Shown: positions 35,929 to 47,800 of the stretch, in pieces
Layout: every line of letters starts with the position of its first letter
Numbering within the stretch: position 1 is the first letter of the stretch
Origin: Liolophura sinensis
Taxonomy: Eukaryota > Mollusca > Polyplacophora > Chitonida > Chitonidae
Length of the DNA: 64,000 nt
Assembly (NCBI RefSeq): GCF_032854445.1
Contig: NC_088295.1
Span: 67,671,058-67,735,057 of the forward strand
Direction of reading: 5' to 3'
Notes under the pieces: model-generated
What the model was told of the DNA's origin: nothing
Database searches by the model: none
Seen by the model: the letters and a program-made list of their open reading frames with translations, nothing else
Program-made: the position numbers and the translations under genes

Positions 35929-36515
35929 TCACCAGGGATCCTGAATGCTCTGTCCATACCTGCCAACAAGAGTGTTATACTCATTGTAAAATTTGAGAAA
36001 CTTAGAATGAAGGCGTTTGATGGAGTATCCTTGATAAACTAGTTTTTGAACTTGCAACTTGTGACGCAGATTAAAGTCATCACAATTAACGCAAGACCTG
36101 ACAAATGCTACAAGGCGAGATATGTATACGCCATATGCAGGACCCTTTGGTATATTGCTATCTAAATAAGGATAATTTACAATATCAAAATTGAAATTAT
36201 CCATTTTGTCGTAAAGGCGGCGTGAAAGGAGACCTTGTCCGTCTTTGTACAGATATAGATCCAAATAAGATGTACCATCAGGACTATCTCTTGTCTCCTT
36301 TAAATCCAATGAAGGCGGATAGATTTCCTTCACCGCTTCAGTAATATGGGGATTATTTAACGCCAGTAGATCATCAGTATACCGTTTGGTAAATGAAAAG
36401 GATCAAGCTTTAAAGATATTACTTTTAAATAATTTCTGCATATAGTCGTATTCATATGAAAACAGGTATAGGTCTGCCAAAAGAGGCGCACAATTGGTAC
36501 CCATTGGAATAGCTA
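35929..36515 (-). pseudogene. Reverse transcriptase relic (retroelement, 5'-truncated)
   Basis: Translating the - strand from about 36513 gives AIPMGTNCAPLLADLYLFSY, a retroelement RT block, then a TGA stop at 36405-36403. The catalytic motif RYTDDLLALNN follows (YTDD at 36381-36370), and the frame then stays open to 35929. The C-terminal part includes FNFDIVNYPYLDSNIP and YGVYISRL, a block I associate with APE-less non-LTR or Penelope-type elements common in invertebrates; the exact family is unsure. Both catalytic aspartates remain, but the N-terminal RT motifs are missing upstream of 36515 and the frame has a nonsense codon, so the copy is dead. Confidence 0.85.
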
Positions 36516-38330
36516 AGCAAGGCCATTACTGGTGTGTACATGTGTCTCCTGGTGAGGCAGGTAAACTTGTTTGGACAATGATCAATTCCCTGACCATGTC
36601 CTGTCCTTGTACATTGATTTCCCTTACGCTGCTTTGCATTGTATCAGTGAAACTGTTTTGAATTCAATTTATGGTTGCCACGTCTTTGCATTGGGGGTGG
36701 TTGCTGACTCCAGGTGAGAGTGAGCTGTGATCAGGTTTGAGGGCATGTTGTGAAGAGGGTGTGTTAGGAAATGTCATAGTGTGCGGATTGAGAACAAGGA
36801 TTCTCGCCAAGGGTTTCGAGGGGTATTGACAAAATGGGATGTAGTCAGATAATGACTTGAGCTGATTACCGCTGCCAATAACATGTCAATATGGTCCCCA
36901 TAGTAACCCAGGCTGACCGCAGCTGTGCCCTATCAGCAATGGCTGCAATGTCTCCTCATTCCCCTGAAGTCTGGGCCTTTACTACTCCTAATGGATCTTA
37001 GCTGCCCAAGAATGGTCGTCAAATATACCTCGCACACAGTTATGAAAGATAAGCTTTTAGCATGAATAATATCACCCTAGCGTGCCGCTCGCCTCATCTT
37101 TTCAATCGACTGTTGCATTTGCATTAGCCACTTGTTCATATGAGCAAGGTCTTTTTTCCTGTGGTAAACTTTGTCAGTGTTATCTGACGCCTGTGATTTA
37201 CTCAGGTCTAAAAGTGACAGCACATATCATTTTCCTTATTCATAGTTCTCTAGTTTAATCACTGCTAGACATCGTACAAACACAGTCACACCAAAAATGA
37301 ATCTCACTGGCAGGTTTCAATGGATCCTTTTAACCCCCATGAATACGTAGTAAAGCATAGATATTATGAATAACAGTAACCATGGAATTACTATTGGCTG
37401 TGGATAATATGGGGGGATTATCTGTTTTTGAACCCAAGCAAAGGTCAGTGTTAAACTTCAGGATTATATGACAATGTGGTTAGAAGTACAGTGTAAGGGT
37501 AAGGGCTGAAGATGATAATGTCTGACTTAACCACACACTCTTGAAGCCTTGGTCGTCTCATTATCCCCATCATCAGTTTATGTGTAGAATTGGCCTTGTC
37601 AGTTGAGAAGTGTACAGCCACGTGCAGCAACAGGTTTAAGGAATGTAGATTGGCATGCCTTCATTACAGGCTTTATTGCCATTGGAAGTCCTCAAAGTCT
37701 AATTAACTTTGGCAAACCTGGGAGTTAATAACCTGGGAGACAATTTGCCTGACGTAAGCGTCCTTGCTGCCTTGTTCAGCTATGACCTGATATGTAAAGT
37801 CCATGCAATTATGAGTTGTAAATCCTCATTGGTTGTCAGTAAGAAGGCTAGAGCGGGGCATCAAGTATTGGTTATAAGGTTACCCATGGACTTTGGCAAG
37901 GATACCATGGTGGTAAGACATTTGTATTGTTTTGACAAGGTATATGTGAATGTTTACAGACAGGTAAAAGATCTAGATTTCATATGACTAACAGTTAAAG
38001 GTTTACCAGAAATGTTAAATAGGATGACCAAACTGCTGTTCTTGTTCTTTAGGCCATTTTGTTTGAATTTCATTTTTTCAAAATGAGTCCAAACAATATT
38101 AACTGTCTATTTCACCCACCTGCTTAGACGGATAGCTGACTTACCCTGTGCATTATGTCAGATGGACAGTCAAGACAATCACTGTGAACATGTACAGAAG
38201 CGAGCCAAAAACAAGTTGTCCGCAACTCATTGGAATTGCACTTTGTGTTTGATTTTAATCAATTTGTGACTTCTAATATAATAGCACCAGTTCTTTCTCA
38301 GAATAATGTAATTTCTGTTAGGCATGTAAA
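36516..38330. other. Non-coding sequence, nothing recognised
   Basis: No repeat or exon is secure. The segment 36840-37100 is somewhat less AT-rich with few low-complexity words and may be conserved non-coding DNA. A CAG|gtgaga donor-like site near 36719 lacks an open exon before it. Confidence 0.4.
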
Positions 38331-38516
38331 TGTGCTTTAGTTGGCTCATCTAAAAACCCCATCAACAAAAAGATGATTTGATGAGTTATGGTCAGCGGTG
38401 TTTAAGCATTCTACTGTAGATCAAGTGTCACATGTTATGGCCGACTTGCTCTATTTGCTCACAAATTGGATTACTGAATCTCGGTTACTGAAACAGATTC
38501 TTTATCAGTTTTGCCA
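38331..38516 (+). repeat. Direct repeat, copy a (about 190 bp)
   Basis: Shares long identical segments with copy b at 38863-39050, for example catcaacaaaaagatgattt, tctactgtagatcaagtgtc and ttggattactgaatctcgg. The interval between copies is not repeated. Confidence 0.9.
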
Positions 38517-38862
38517 AGAAAAAGCTACAACCTACAAATCTATTTAGACATTAAATGTTTCAAGGTTCTGCTGGAAGAAATTTAAAGGCATCCACCAATT
38601 TGTTGGCTACAGAAGTTGCTGTCTCAGATAACAAATCAACTTCCTTGAGCTTTGACTAAACTACAAGATATTTTATAATTGGTGGCAAGCTTAAGGAATA
38701 TAGAGCAGTTTATCAGATGGTACAGTAGTAGGCATTGGGCTTGCATGTGAATTGAAAAAGAAGAAAAAATATACAGGTTCATTTGTTCGCGAGTTTTGAC
38801 AGCTTCCACCTGGCCTAAACAACTATTGTTGCTCTGATTTGATGCCTGTCTTGTCTAGCTCA

Positions 38863-39050
38863 TGTACTTTAGTTGGTTCATGTAAAAACTCCATCAACAA
38901 AAAGATGATTTGATGAGTTATGGTCAATGGTGTTAAAACATTCTACTGTAGATCAAGTGTCACATGTTACCGCAGACTTGCTCTGTTTGCTCTCCAATTG
39001 GATTACTGAATCTCGGGTACTGAAACAGAGTCTTTATAAATATTCGCCAA
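38863..39050 (+). repeat. Direct repeat, copy b
   Basis: Second copy of the 38331-38516 segment, 532 bp downstream in the same orientation, with scattered substitutions and small indels at the end. It has no coding capacity. Confidence 0.9.
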
Positions 39051-39780
39051 GTTTTTTCCTATGTGACCAGATACCTTAATGGCTATGAAGGTGAAAATTG
39101 GTCAGTAAATAGATCAACCACAGATCTTCATTTTTGACTGGTACGACCGCACAGCTTTGACTGATAGTTTTGCCATTAAAATGCGTTTAAAAACTTGTTA
39201 TTTTTATTCATAGTCATCTCCTAAAATTGCAATATCTCCAAAACTGGTAAAGGTAGAAAAAACAATGTTTGCATTTTTAATGGTCAGCATATATTGCAGC
39301 TTTTGACGTTTTGTGCTATTTGGCCAGTCACATGATTTAGCAGCTGTTTTGAATTTTATTGATCAGCTTAAACCATTTTTTTTTTCTGTAAGTCAGCTAA
39401 TGATCTTTCCAGGAAATTTCACTTGCAAGTTTTAGGTGAATCATCGTACCTACATTGTACAAAAACTTTCTGTTTGATATGCAAGTTGTGCTGTAACTGA
39501 CCAATGAAGTTAGCTTAGAAGTAGGTCAAGTCTAAAAACTGCTCCAAATGATTAAATAAACACAGTCTTGTACTGCTTGACGTCCAGATTACAAATCTGT
39601 AAGAAATATTTTTATACTTTTTGTATAGTTTTCTGGTTATGACCAAAAAACATCAAAAATATAGTAGCTAAAGCAGCAATGCCAGGGCACAAGCTGGTAC
39701 TGCCGGCCTTTGCGGTGTCACTTCAGACTACCTTAATGGTGTCCATGTATAGATACATAACCAGCTAATCAGAAAGCCTA
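39051..39780. other. Non-coding sequence, nothing recognised
   Basis: AT-rich spacer between the direct repeat and the triplicated block. Confidence 0.45.
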
Positions 39781-40140
39781 CATCCTTCGTAGTCATTAGT
39801 GCATTGTAAGTACACTGTATATCATATGTATGCAGATGTACCAAACAGAGTAAATCGACCTTTGGCCAATATTTGAAGGCACGCATGTCCCTCTTTTTTT
39901 TAATAAAGCTCACCGATTTTTGAGCATACATAGAGAACATGTATAGCACTTTACACTCAGTGATTTTCAGCTTTACACAGTTATGTAAGAGTTTTCTGTG
40001 ACGTGGCCGCTAAATATGGTCTGAAATTGCGCCTTTTCGCAATTTGATCGTAATTTGTGGCAATTCTATACATCGCAGGAAAGAAATAAAAGCAAAAGAT
40101 TCATGATCAGGAAGTCAAAGTATGTAGGGTAGCATGCTTA
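39781..40140 (+). repeat. Triplicated block, unit 1
   Basis: Contains, in order, ccttcgtagtca, ccaaacagagtaaatcgacc, tatagcactttacactcag, tgattttcagctttac and a catcgcaggaaagaaataaa segment, then atgatcaggaagtcaaag. The same order occurs in units 2 and 3. No open frame spans it. Confidence 0.8.
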
Positions 40141-40194
40141 CAATATTCTTACTTTCATCCTAGACATAAATGTGTTTAAAATGCATTATATAAC

Positions 40195-40480
40195 ATGGGG
40201 ACGTCAAAGTGAAAAATATAGTAAATCGGCCTTTGGATAATTTTTCAAGCACTGAAAAATTTTATTAAGACACTTCAACGACTTTCCACACACATACACT
40301 ACACATATAGCCCTTTGCACTCAGCCATTTTCAGCTCTACAGCTGTAGCTGTCACATGACCTCCAAATATGGGGGGAAATTGCACTTTTTTTGCGGACTT
40401 CGTGACAAAACTTTGCATCATAGAAAAAAAAAAAGACCAAATTAGTGATCAGAAACTATGCCAAGCAGCATACTTGAAAT
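40195..40480 (+). repeat. Triplicated block, unit 2
   Basis: Diverged copy: tagtaaatcggcctttggat, tatagccctttgcactcagc, cattttcagctctac, gtcacatgacctccaaatat and an A-rich stretch before gtgatcagaaactatgc. It lacks the leading segment shared by units 1 and 3. Confidence 0.8.
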
Positions 40481-40499
40481 ATTTAAGTTCAGAAAATTT

Positions 40500-40840
40500 T
40501 AATCCCGTGACATATTTGCTAAGCTGGGATCGAACTCTGATATGACTAACTGGCGCAATTGTTACCGTCCTGGTGCAATCTGCCTAATGTCAATTTCCCA
40601 ATGTCAATCATCTTTGCCGTTTATCGGCCCGAGACACATCTGCGTCATACCACACAGCCGGGAGATGGTCAGCATTTAAATCCTTCTGTAATTACGTCAA
40701 ATCAGGGAAAATTTTGCCAGCACCTCCCTTACTATCTACTCTGTTATATTTGTAACTAAGTCTGGAAGGAGTGCAATGGCACTGGGTGACACCAATTGCA
40801 ACTACTGTGCAAACCAGATAATTAAGAGAACATATACATG
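40500..40840. other. Unique spacer between block units 2 and 3
   Basis: No similarity to the block. It is slightly less AT-rich, with no supported gene. Confidence 0.4.
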
Positions 40841-40844
40841 ATAC

Positions 40845-41182
40845 ATATTCTTCGTAGCCGTCCATATATTGTATTGCACTATATTGCATGCACATGTATA
40901 TGTAAATGTGCCAAACATGGTAAATGTGCCTTTATACATTATTCAAAAGCATGCATGTCCTGTGTTTTTTGACAAAGGTCAATGATTTTCACCATACATA
41001 CAGTAGATATATAGCCCTTTATGTACATTGATTTTCAGCTTTATACCTGTAACATTTTTCTGTCACATGACATGCAAAAATGGGGAAAATTGCCCTTTTT
41101 TGTGTTTTGATCGCAATATGCAAAAAAAATACACATCGCAGGGAAAAAATAAGAGCAAATTTGTGATCAGGATGTCAAGTGA
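40845..41182 (+). repeat. Triplicated block, unit 3
   Basis: The order ttcttcgtagccg, gtgccaaacatggtaaatgt, tatatagccctttatgtaca, ttgattttcagctttatacc, gtcacatgacatgcaaaa, acatcgcagggaaaaaataa, gtgatcaggatgtcaag matches unit 1 most closely. Confidence 0.8.
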
Positions 41183-41925
41183 CATGGAATCCCCTTGTTC
41201 AAAGAGTTTATTGTCTAATGTATTATGTCTATTTTTTTGCTCGTATTAGATAAACCTGGGGTAGTTTCATAAGAGCACAGAACTGATAGATTTGAATGGT
41301 CTGTGATGGTGGAAGTGGAAAGTTTAAAGAGTGGACAGGCCGCTTGGAAGCCGTATATCTGCATGCTGTTCTAGTTTCTTTTTATTTTGTTTGGTGTTTT
41401 TTTTTATTCTTGACGTTGTTGCCTTGCTGTTCAGCACTAAAATATCACTGAGAACATCTTACACAATCTTATTTGTTTGTTTTTTATCCAATTTTCATGT
41501 CTTTATAAGAGAATCTCATTTGATAGTTTCTTAGAAATGAGGACTCAGTCTGTGTTAAGGCAAATAAACACTATCTGTGCCATCCTCTTTGAAAGGTTTG
41601 AACGTAGATCCTCTGTAATCTAATCAGTGAATCCCCAAGCTGCCACAGTGTCTAGAGCTCACTGCTTAACATTACTGGCTGCCAATTTCAGCAACGTGGG
41701 TAACCTGACTATATGGTTGCCACCTTCAAGGTGTTTAGACAAGGTGTTTAGTCTGATACAATTTTCCTTCTCTGGTGAAATTGCGTGGAATGCGGCTCAA
41801 TTCGGTAGGTGTCCCAAGAGCTTATCAGTCGGCCATTTCCTCTTTGCCTGCGTGCTTTGCCCTTGCTGGCTTGTCCAATAAATGAGCTGGCAAGCAGGTT
41901 CATTACTCTCTGTTTTGTGGGGAAC

Positions 41926-41928
<3 letters not shown>
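41183..41928. other. Non-coding sequence, nothing recognised
   Basis: Has a short T-rich stretch near 41390-41410. No gene is supported. Confidence 0.45.

Positions 41929-41988
<60 letters not shown>
41929..41988. repeat. (TA)n microsatellite, about 60 bp
   Basis: Uninterrupted alternating TA; the open frames across it encode Tyr-Ile repeats and are not genes. Confidence 0.98.
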
Positions 41989-41990
<2 letters not shown>

Positions 41991-43427
41991 ATCCCATGAA
42001 GGCTTTCTTTCTAGTAAGGTCATCAAATCACTTACATAGACAAACCAAACCAAACCAATTTACCACTGGAACAAAAAGTTGCCATTTGAAATCAATAGAT
42101 AAAACCGTTTTGTGTAGAATACTGCTGCTTGTGTGTTTACTATATTGCTATAAAATATGTCTTCTGGCGATGCATATATTGTACATGCATTTTTATGTAC
42201 ATATAGAACTGGTGTAGCCTTAAGCATTCCCAACTGACAGTGATTGGATCCAGCATGGCTGACAAGATACCTTCCACTGTAAATACGTATGTTGTCCATC
42301 ATTATTCAATTAGGCTGCACCATTAGTAAAGGGTAACAATAGGATACTTCTGCCTATCTCTTTGCTTGGCTGGTTCTCTTTTGCTCGATTGTGTAAATAG
42401 TGATGATGATGATGATGATGTGTCTCCCTCTTGAAGACAACATATCAGGTCTATATCCACCTACACAGCTCAGGCTAAGGGAAGGTTCCATATATAATGC
42501 ATGGAGTTTCTTGCCTGCTGCATCCTGGAAGTGATAAATATTCAAGTATGGGTTTTGTGAGACTAACTTAATCTTTGTTTGTAACTTAAACTTGGTTATC
42601 GTTTCTATGTAAGCTGTTTATCGAAGCCTGTCAGCCCTGCTTAGGTTTTGTTTCCAGCTGGAATCAGACTTATGACTCAAAAAGAGATTTGTACAATAAA
42701 GTGAAGAAACCAATACAATATGACATAAATATGCAAATGTACATTGCCTTAAAGAGAGCACAAACTCAGATGGCATGCTTTTGAAAGAATGAAAATAAAG
42801 AATAACTAAATGGAAAATTTTATGCATTTCAGCTTTATATATAAAAAATTATATTCAACTATTTGTCATTGTACTAAAAGCTAAAGATGTAATCAATCAG
42901 CATCTCCATCTCCTCAAGGCATTATTTTAAATAAATTGACTATCCCAAGGTGACTTTTATTACGACAAAGCTGTTGGAGAACTAAGCAGATTTCCCTTGT
43001 GGACACTGTTAGACCTTTAGACATTTTGACCCATTATGTCCAGAGGAAGTGGATGTGTCTGCTGAAAGGCTTTCTGCATCTTGGCTCTTGATTTCTCATC
43101 ATGCTTCTTATTAATAGATTATCTCTGCCCGGTGCTGATGTGTCTAATCTTGATTCTTGTTTAGTACCATGAATGTGTGTCAGGGGACGCCTTTGTATCA
43201 GGCTACAGAAGAAGGGACATGATCAGCATTTTTGATTAGCAGTTTGAATAAAAAGAAATTTTATATTATATATACCCATGCATGTTTTTGTTCTTGCAAT
43301 TGCAGTCATCAAAATTTTAGTAATTTTCTGCGTAGAATGCTGTTATCTGTAGACTATAAACAGCTTTGTTGGGAGCCTTACCCTTTTTAATATTACTTTT
43401 TGTACTGAGTGGTGTGCTCCAAATAAT
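41989..43427. other. Non-coding sequence with a (GAT)n run
   Basis: A (GAT)n microsatellite at about 42400-42420. Otherwise nothing is recognised. Confidence 0.5.
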
Positions 43428-43520
43428 TTATTTATTTATTTATTTGATTGGTGTTATACGCTTATATGACAGCGGGCAGCATTATGGTGGGAGGAAACCG
43501 GACAGAGCCCATGGGAAACA
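43428..43520 (-). repeat. SINE family A, 3' fragment
   Basis: An atttatttatttatttgatt tail, then ggtgttatacgcttatatga, cagcattatggtgggaggaa and accggacagagccc. The segment between the tail and cttata is deleted relative to the copy at 43791. Confidence 0.8.
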
Positions 43521-43790
43521 TGCGCAAAATAACATTGAGTAAATAAATTAACAAAAAGTCGAATGTTAATTTACGAAGAAAATTATTCACTATCTACATA
43601 AGCTAATTCTATCCAAAACCATACTGCAATATGGTAACCAAAATGTATATATTTCTACATAACTTGTGGAAATTGACATTATAGACAGGTAACTCAATAA
43701 TCTGATTAAATCTGAATTTTCTGTATGTAAAGGAATTGCCTGTACACTTTGTAAACATTAAATTTCTTTTCTTAAAGCCATAGAGATATA

Positions 43791-43919
43791 TTTATTTATT
43801 TATTTGATTGGTGTTTTACGCCGTGCTCAAGAATGTTTCACTTATACGACGGCGGCCAGCATTATGGTGGGTGGAAACCGGGCAAAGCCCGGGGGAAGCC
43901 CACGACCATCTGCAGGTTA
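43791..43919 (-). mobile_element. SINE family A, 5'-truncated, with 12-bp target duplication
   Basis: Flanked by perfect catagagatata repeats at 43779-43790 and 43920-43931. In the element's own sense it runs from cctgcagatggtcgtgggct through ccggtttccacccaccataa to the AAATAAATA tail. The target duplication shows that the truncated unit itself was inserted rather than deleted later. Low divergence suggests a young copy. Confidence 0.92.
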
Positions 43920-44380
43920 CATAGAGATATAAAGAGATTAGCTGTAAACAAATATGTATATACACTGATTGTACTTATGGGGTCAATAAGTTTCACATTT
44001 AAAATTGAATGAGGTGTGTATCACCGATTCTCCCATGGCAGATGTTTCAAAGAGCTTGATGGTGTCATGGATCAATCGGAACAGCTTTGTAATGAGCTTA
44101 GGTTTGGCTGCTGATCCCAGTGTTTGTATCTATGATTGAGTGGTTACTAAATCATGAGCTGTTAACTATGTGTTACGGTGTGACTAATGCCTGTAGGTGC
44201 GCCCCTAAATCAACCACGCACAAGCTTTCCCCTATGCTCAAGTCCACTCCAGGGAGTGAGCACACACTGGGTGCTAGATTCTTGTCCTGGCCACCGTTGC
44301 TGCTTGCTTCTCTAACCTTTGGGAGATGGGCACACCATTTCTGTTTATTAGTTATTATACTGAGTAATTTATAGTCTTGT

Positions 44381-44549
44381 AATTTAGTATTACTTAAAAC
44401 CACATTTTGATACCCACATTGAGTAAATAATCTAATATTATACTAATAATTTACTATTACTTAAAACCACATTTTGATATCCACATTGAGTAAATAATAT
44501 AAATAATACTAATAATTTAGTATTACTTAAAACCGCATTTTGATACCCG
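44381..44549 (+). repeat. About 66-bp tandem repeat, 2.5 units
   Basis: Unit aatttagtattacttaaaac, then cacattttgatacccacatt and gagtaaataatc with an AT-rich remainder. Starts at 44381, 44448 and 44513. Confidence 0.88.
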
Positions 44550-44689
44550 TACAGTTTAGAGCATCCGCATGGCCTTAATTAAGAATTCTGGTCTGAAGTT
44601 TTACCTAAGATTTTAAATTGCTCATATTGGTGTTTTTATCCTTTCTTGGAGCTCAACTTAATACTGGATACACACGGATTATTTATTTA

Positions 44690-44890
44690 CGTGCATTTAT
44701 TTATTTGATGTTCTCAAGGTAGGGGCGGTCTCACTCTGTAAGATATACTGTGGCATGTCACATCGACTGTTCTAGGCATGTGGTGATGTAAAATAATCAA
44801 TTGATTAGGACTACTAGGTTGACCAGCTGGCTAATGTACTTGTGACTGTCATGATATAAGTGAAATATTTTACATAATTTACATATCATC
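44690..44890. repeat. Possible decayed SINE sequence
   Basis: A gcatttatttatttgatgtt word with ctcaagg at 44695-44720 and a tgatataagtgaaatatttt word near 44853 resemble SINE A ends in opposite orientations. Too degraded for certainty. Confidence 0.25.
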
Positions 44891-47800
44891 ATCAAAGAAC
44901 AAATCTTTGGTATACATAGGTTTATCAGTGGAAAAACAACAGAGGAATATTGCCCTGACCAGAATTTTTATTTTGTTTTTTTGTTTTTTTTTTTGCTTGA
45001 ATTATGTGAAAAAATTAACCATTTTCTGTGTTACACATTTTAAGGTTTGACAGTATACGTGTATATAGAGTGAAACAGTGTTGACAGACTATGATGCGCT
45101 TGTAGATTCATACACGTTAATGTTAGCATGCTCTTTTGAAGGTGAACATAAACCTGTGATTAGACAAGAGAACACTTCCCAGACACATCCTTTCAAATTT
45201 TTTTTATCCATTTTATCCTTTCATATACAGGAGAGTTTTGTAGATATAGTACTACTTGCTTATTGATCGCAAATTGCTATTGTCTCAATGTGTATTCAAT
45301 TTGTCCATAAGACTTCATCAGGCTTCACTATGTAGCAGTGAATGTATCCAATATCTTCTGATCAGGGTGCAACTTTGCTTTTGAAACGCTCGTGCCTAAC
45401 AGACAGACCACAAAATGGGGGGGGAATTGTATTTAAGTATATGGGCATTAGGTTCACGGACAATTTTACTTCCCTTACAAGTGTGAATATGTTATATTAC
45501 TGATGTGTTCAGCTGCGTGTTAGGTAAGATAATATACAAAGCCTATCCTTTGCTGTATACATCATGGCCACTATGTTATAGACCAGTCAGAGCAATTCCC
45601 TTTGAAGAACGGAATGGAGATTGTGTTTCTGAATATACGGAACTCGTTTGTGGCCTTTGAAGTTGGGCAATGACCTCAGATGGTTGATCAGCAGGGATAA
45701 CTAAAATAAGCATCGGTCTTAAAAGTTCCTATATCACAGACGGCCAGTAAGGGGAAAAAAAGGCACACGTGTTAGGTAAAGTCAGTAGAGTGCTTTTAAA
45801 TCATTTGTAGAGGTATAAGAAAGAAGACCCGTCAAATGGTTGTTTTCAAATGATGCTATATATAGAGTTACCATGGATAAGTACTGAAAAGAGCAAACAC
45901 TTCGGTAGGATGAGACGCTTTAATTAGTTTGGATCTATACTGATGAAAAAGGGCTTTGTTCTTTGATGTGGCCTTCACGCCATGACTTGTTGTTGTCCCT
46001 GAGGGAGAAGTGAGCCTATACCAGAGGTTTTGCTTCTGTTTCCATCCCCAATTGGAGCTGTGTTTTGCACACCACTGCTCCTGTGTGCCCCTACTTCTGA
46101 TGATGAATTACAAGGTTTACTTTAGACTGTAGCAAGTCATATTTAACCTTAAAAACTTTCCCCTGGCTGTCATCAAAGATTCATAAAGCATAAGTCATTG
46201 TTTATTGATTTTTGAGATGCTGAAAAAAAATTATCAGATGCATTCATCCACAATTTTTCTTGTGAAAATGATTGACATCTTGTCCATGTAATAATTTGTC
46301 ATGATATTCTGTTTGTATTTAATCTTTCGTCTTTTCATCTTTTCGATTTACCATTGGCATACCTGTGGTTCTGCATGAGAACTTGGCCGTGATATTTGGA
46401 ACCCTGGCTTGCAGCCTGTTCATGAGATTGCTTGATTAGATTTGGTTTGGGCAATTAGCCTTTTGGCAAAGGGATGATAAAATAAGTTAGCTGATATCAA
46501 TTTAACGTTGTAGACTTGCTTTCTGGTTCCCAGACTTTATCACTAGAAGCTGATGCATCCGATGACTGACCCAGTGCCCTTGATAAATTGCACAGGACAG
46601 GCTTGGCTTCCTGATCCTATCTTTGTCCCTCCACCATGAAAGCTATTACAAAATGTCCTGATAGACCGTAGTCACCTGCTTCCCATAGAGATATCACTTA
46701 TCGACCATGTCTGTTTTTATGCACTGTGACCCTGCCGCAATGTTCAGTGTACGTTATCTGTATTTGCATGGGACACTGCTAGTCTTTGCTTGCCTTTTCA
46801 GTACTGCACAATGGTGTTTTTGGAGCATTTGCTCCTCAGTTGTTAGTGACACCATGGCTGCATGGACACGTATCCATTTTGGCCTTGATTCGTAATTTGT
46901 TTTCCCCACTGTGGATATGAAACAGGGGATCTATCTTATCGTTTAATTTTGACAACTGTAGGGACAACATTGATTTGAGCTAGTGACATTTGTCTTCTTA
47001 ACCAAAACTGGCAATTTGAGGAGATTCATTGATGGACAGAATTTCTCAACAAAATGGTTTCATAATTGTATAAAGTTCTTGATGCATGCCTGTTTGTCTG
47101 ACAATGAGCTTAATCCATCATGACTCTCTGGGGTATACTTGTATACGTTCTGGGCTCATGTGCAGAATACCAGCAGCAGCGTGGAATGTGTCCCATTCAG
47201 CATGGTTCTGGCATATAAATCAGCTGGCCCTGAGCATCCTACAGTTTACCACATGGGTAAAACTTCCATTTGTGCAAGCCAATCCTAGTTAGCTCAACTT
47301 TCTGGCATGTTAACAAGGATTGTGAACAATGAAGAAAAATGAAGTAATAATACGGTGGGATGTTACAACAAGCCTATATGCACTAGCTTGGGAGTGAGAA
47401 GGCTCTGGCAGAAAGCAGTGCAGGCCTGGAGCAGTCAGTCTGCAGACTGGAATGGAGTAGCCAGTAATTGGACATCTGTAAAACTATTACGTCAAATGGA
47501 TTTCTGCCACTACAAAGCCAGATTGTCTAGATAGTCCTGGGAGAACAGCCTTGATGGCCAAATCAGATGCGGTAAGGTGACTAGTTCCTGTATTTCCTTC
47601 TTCTAAAGTTGGCGTGCATTGTTAGAGAATAGTATGGGGGAATAACTTCTGTAAATGCTTGGAGCTTGCCGTGAAAACATTTCTGAAGTTTAACGTTTTC
47701 CATGGAGGTTAATTACTTCCTTTTAAGCTTCGCCCATGATATGACTGCAATATTGCCAAAGTGACATCAGGCCATAATCATTCATTCCTTCATTAATGAA

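Noticed and set aside
47206-47261. Splice-bounded 56-nt open segment
   Set aside because: It meets a stop in the frame left by exon 2; only an incompatible phase is open.
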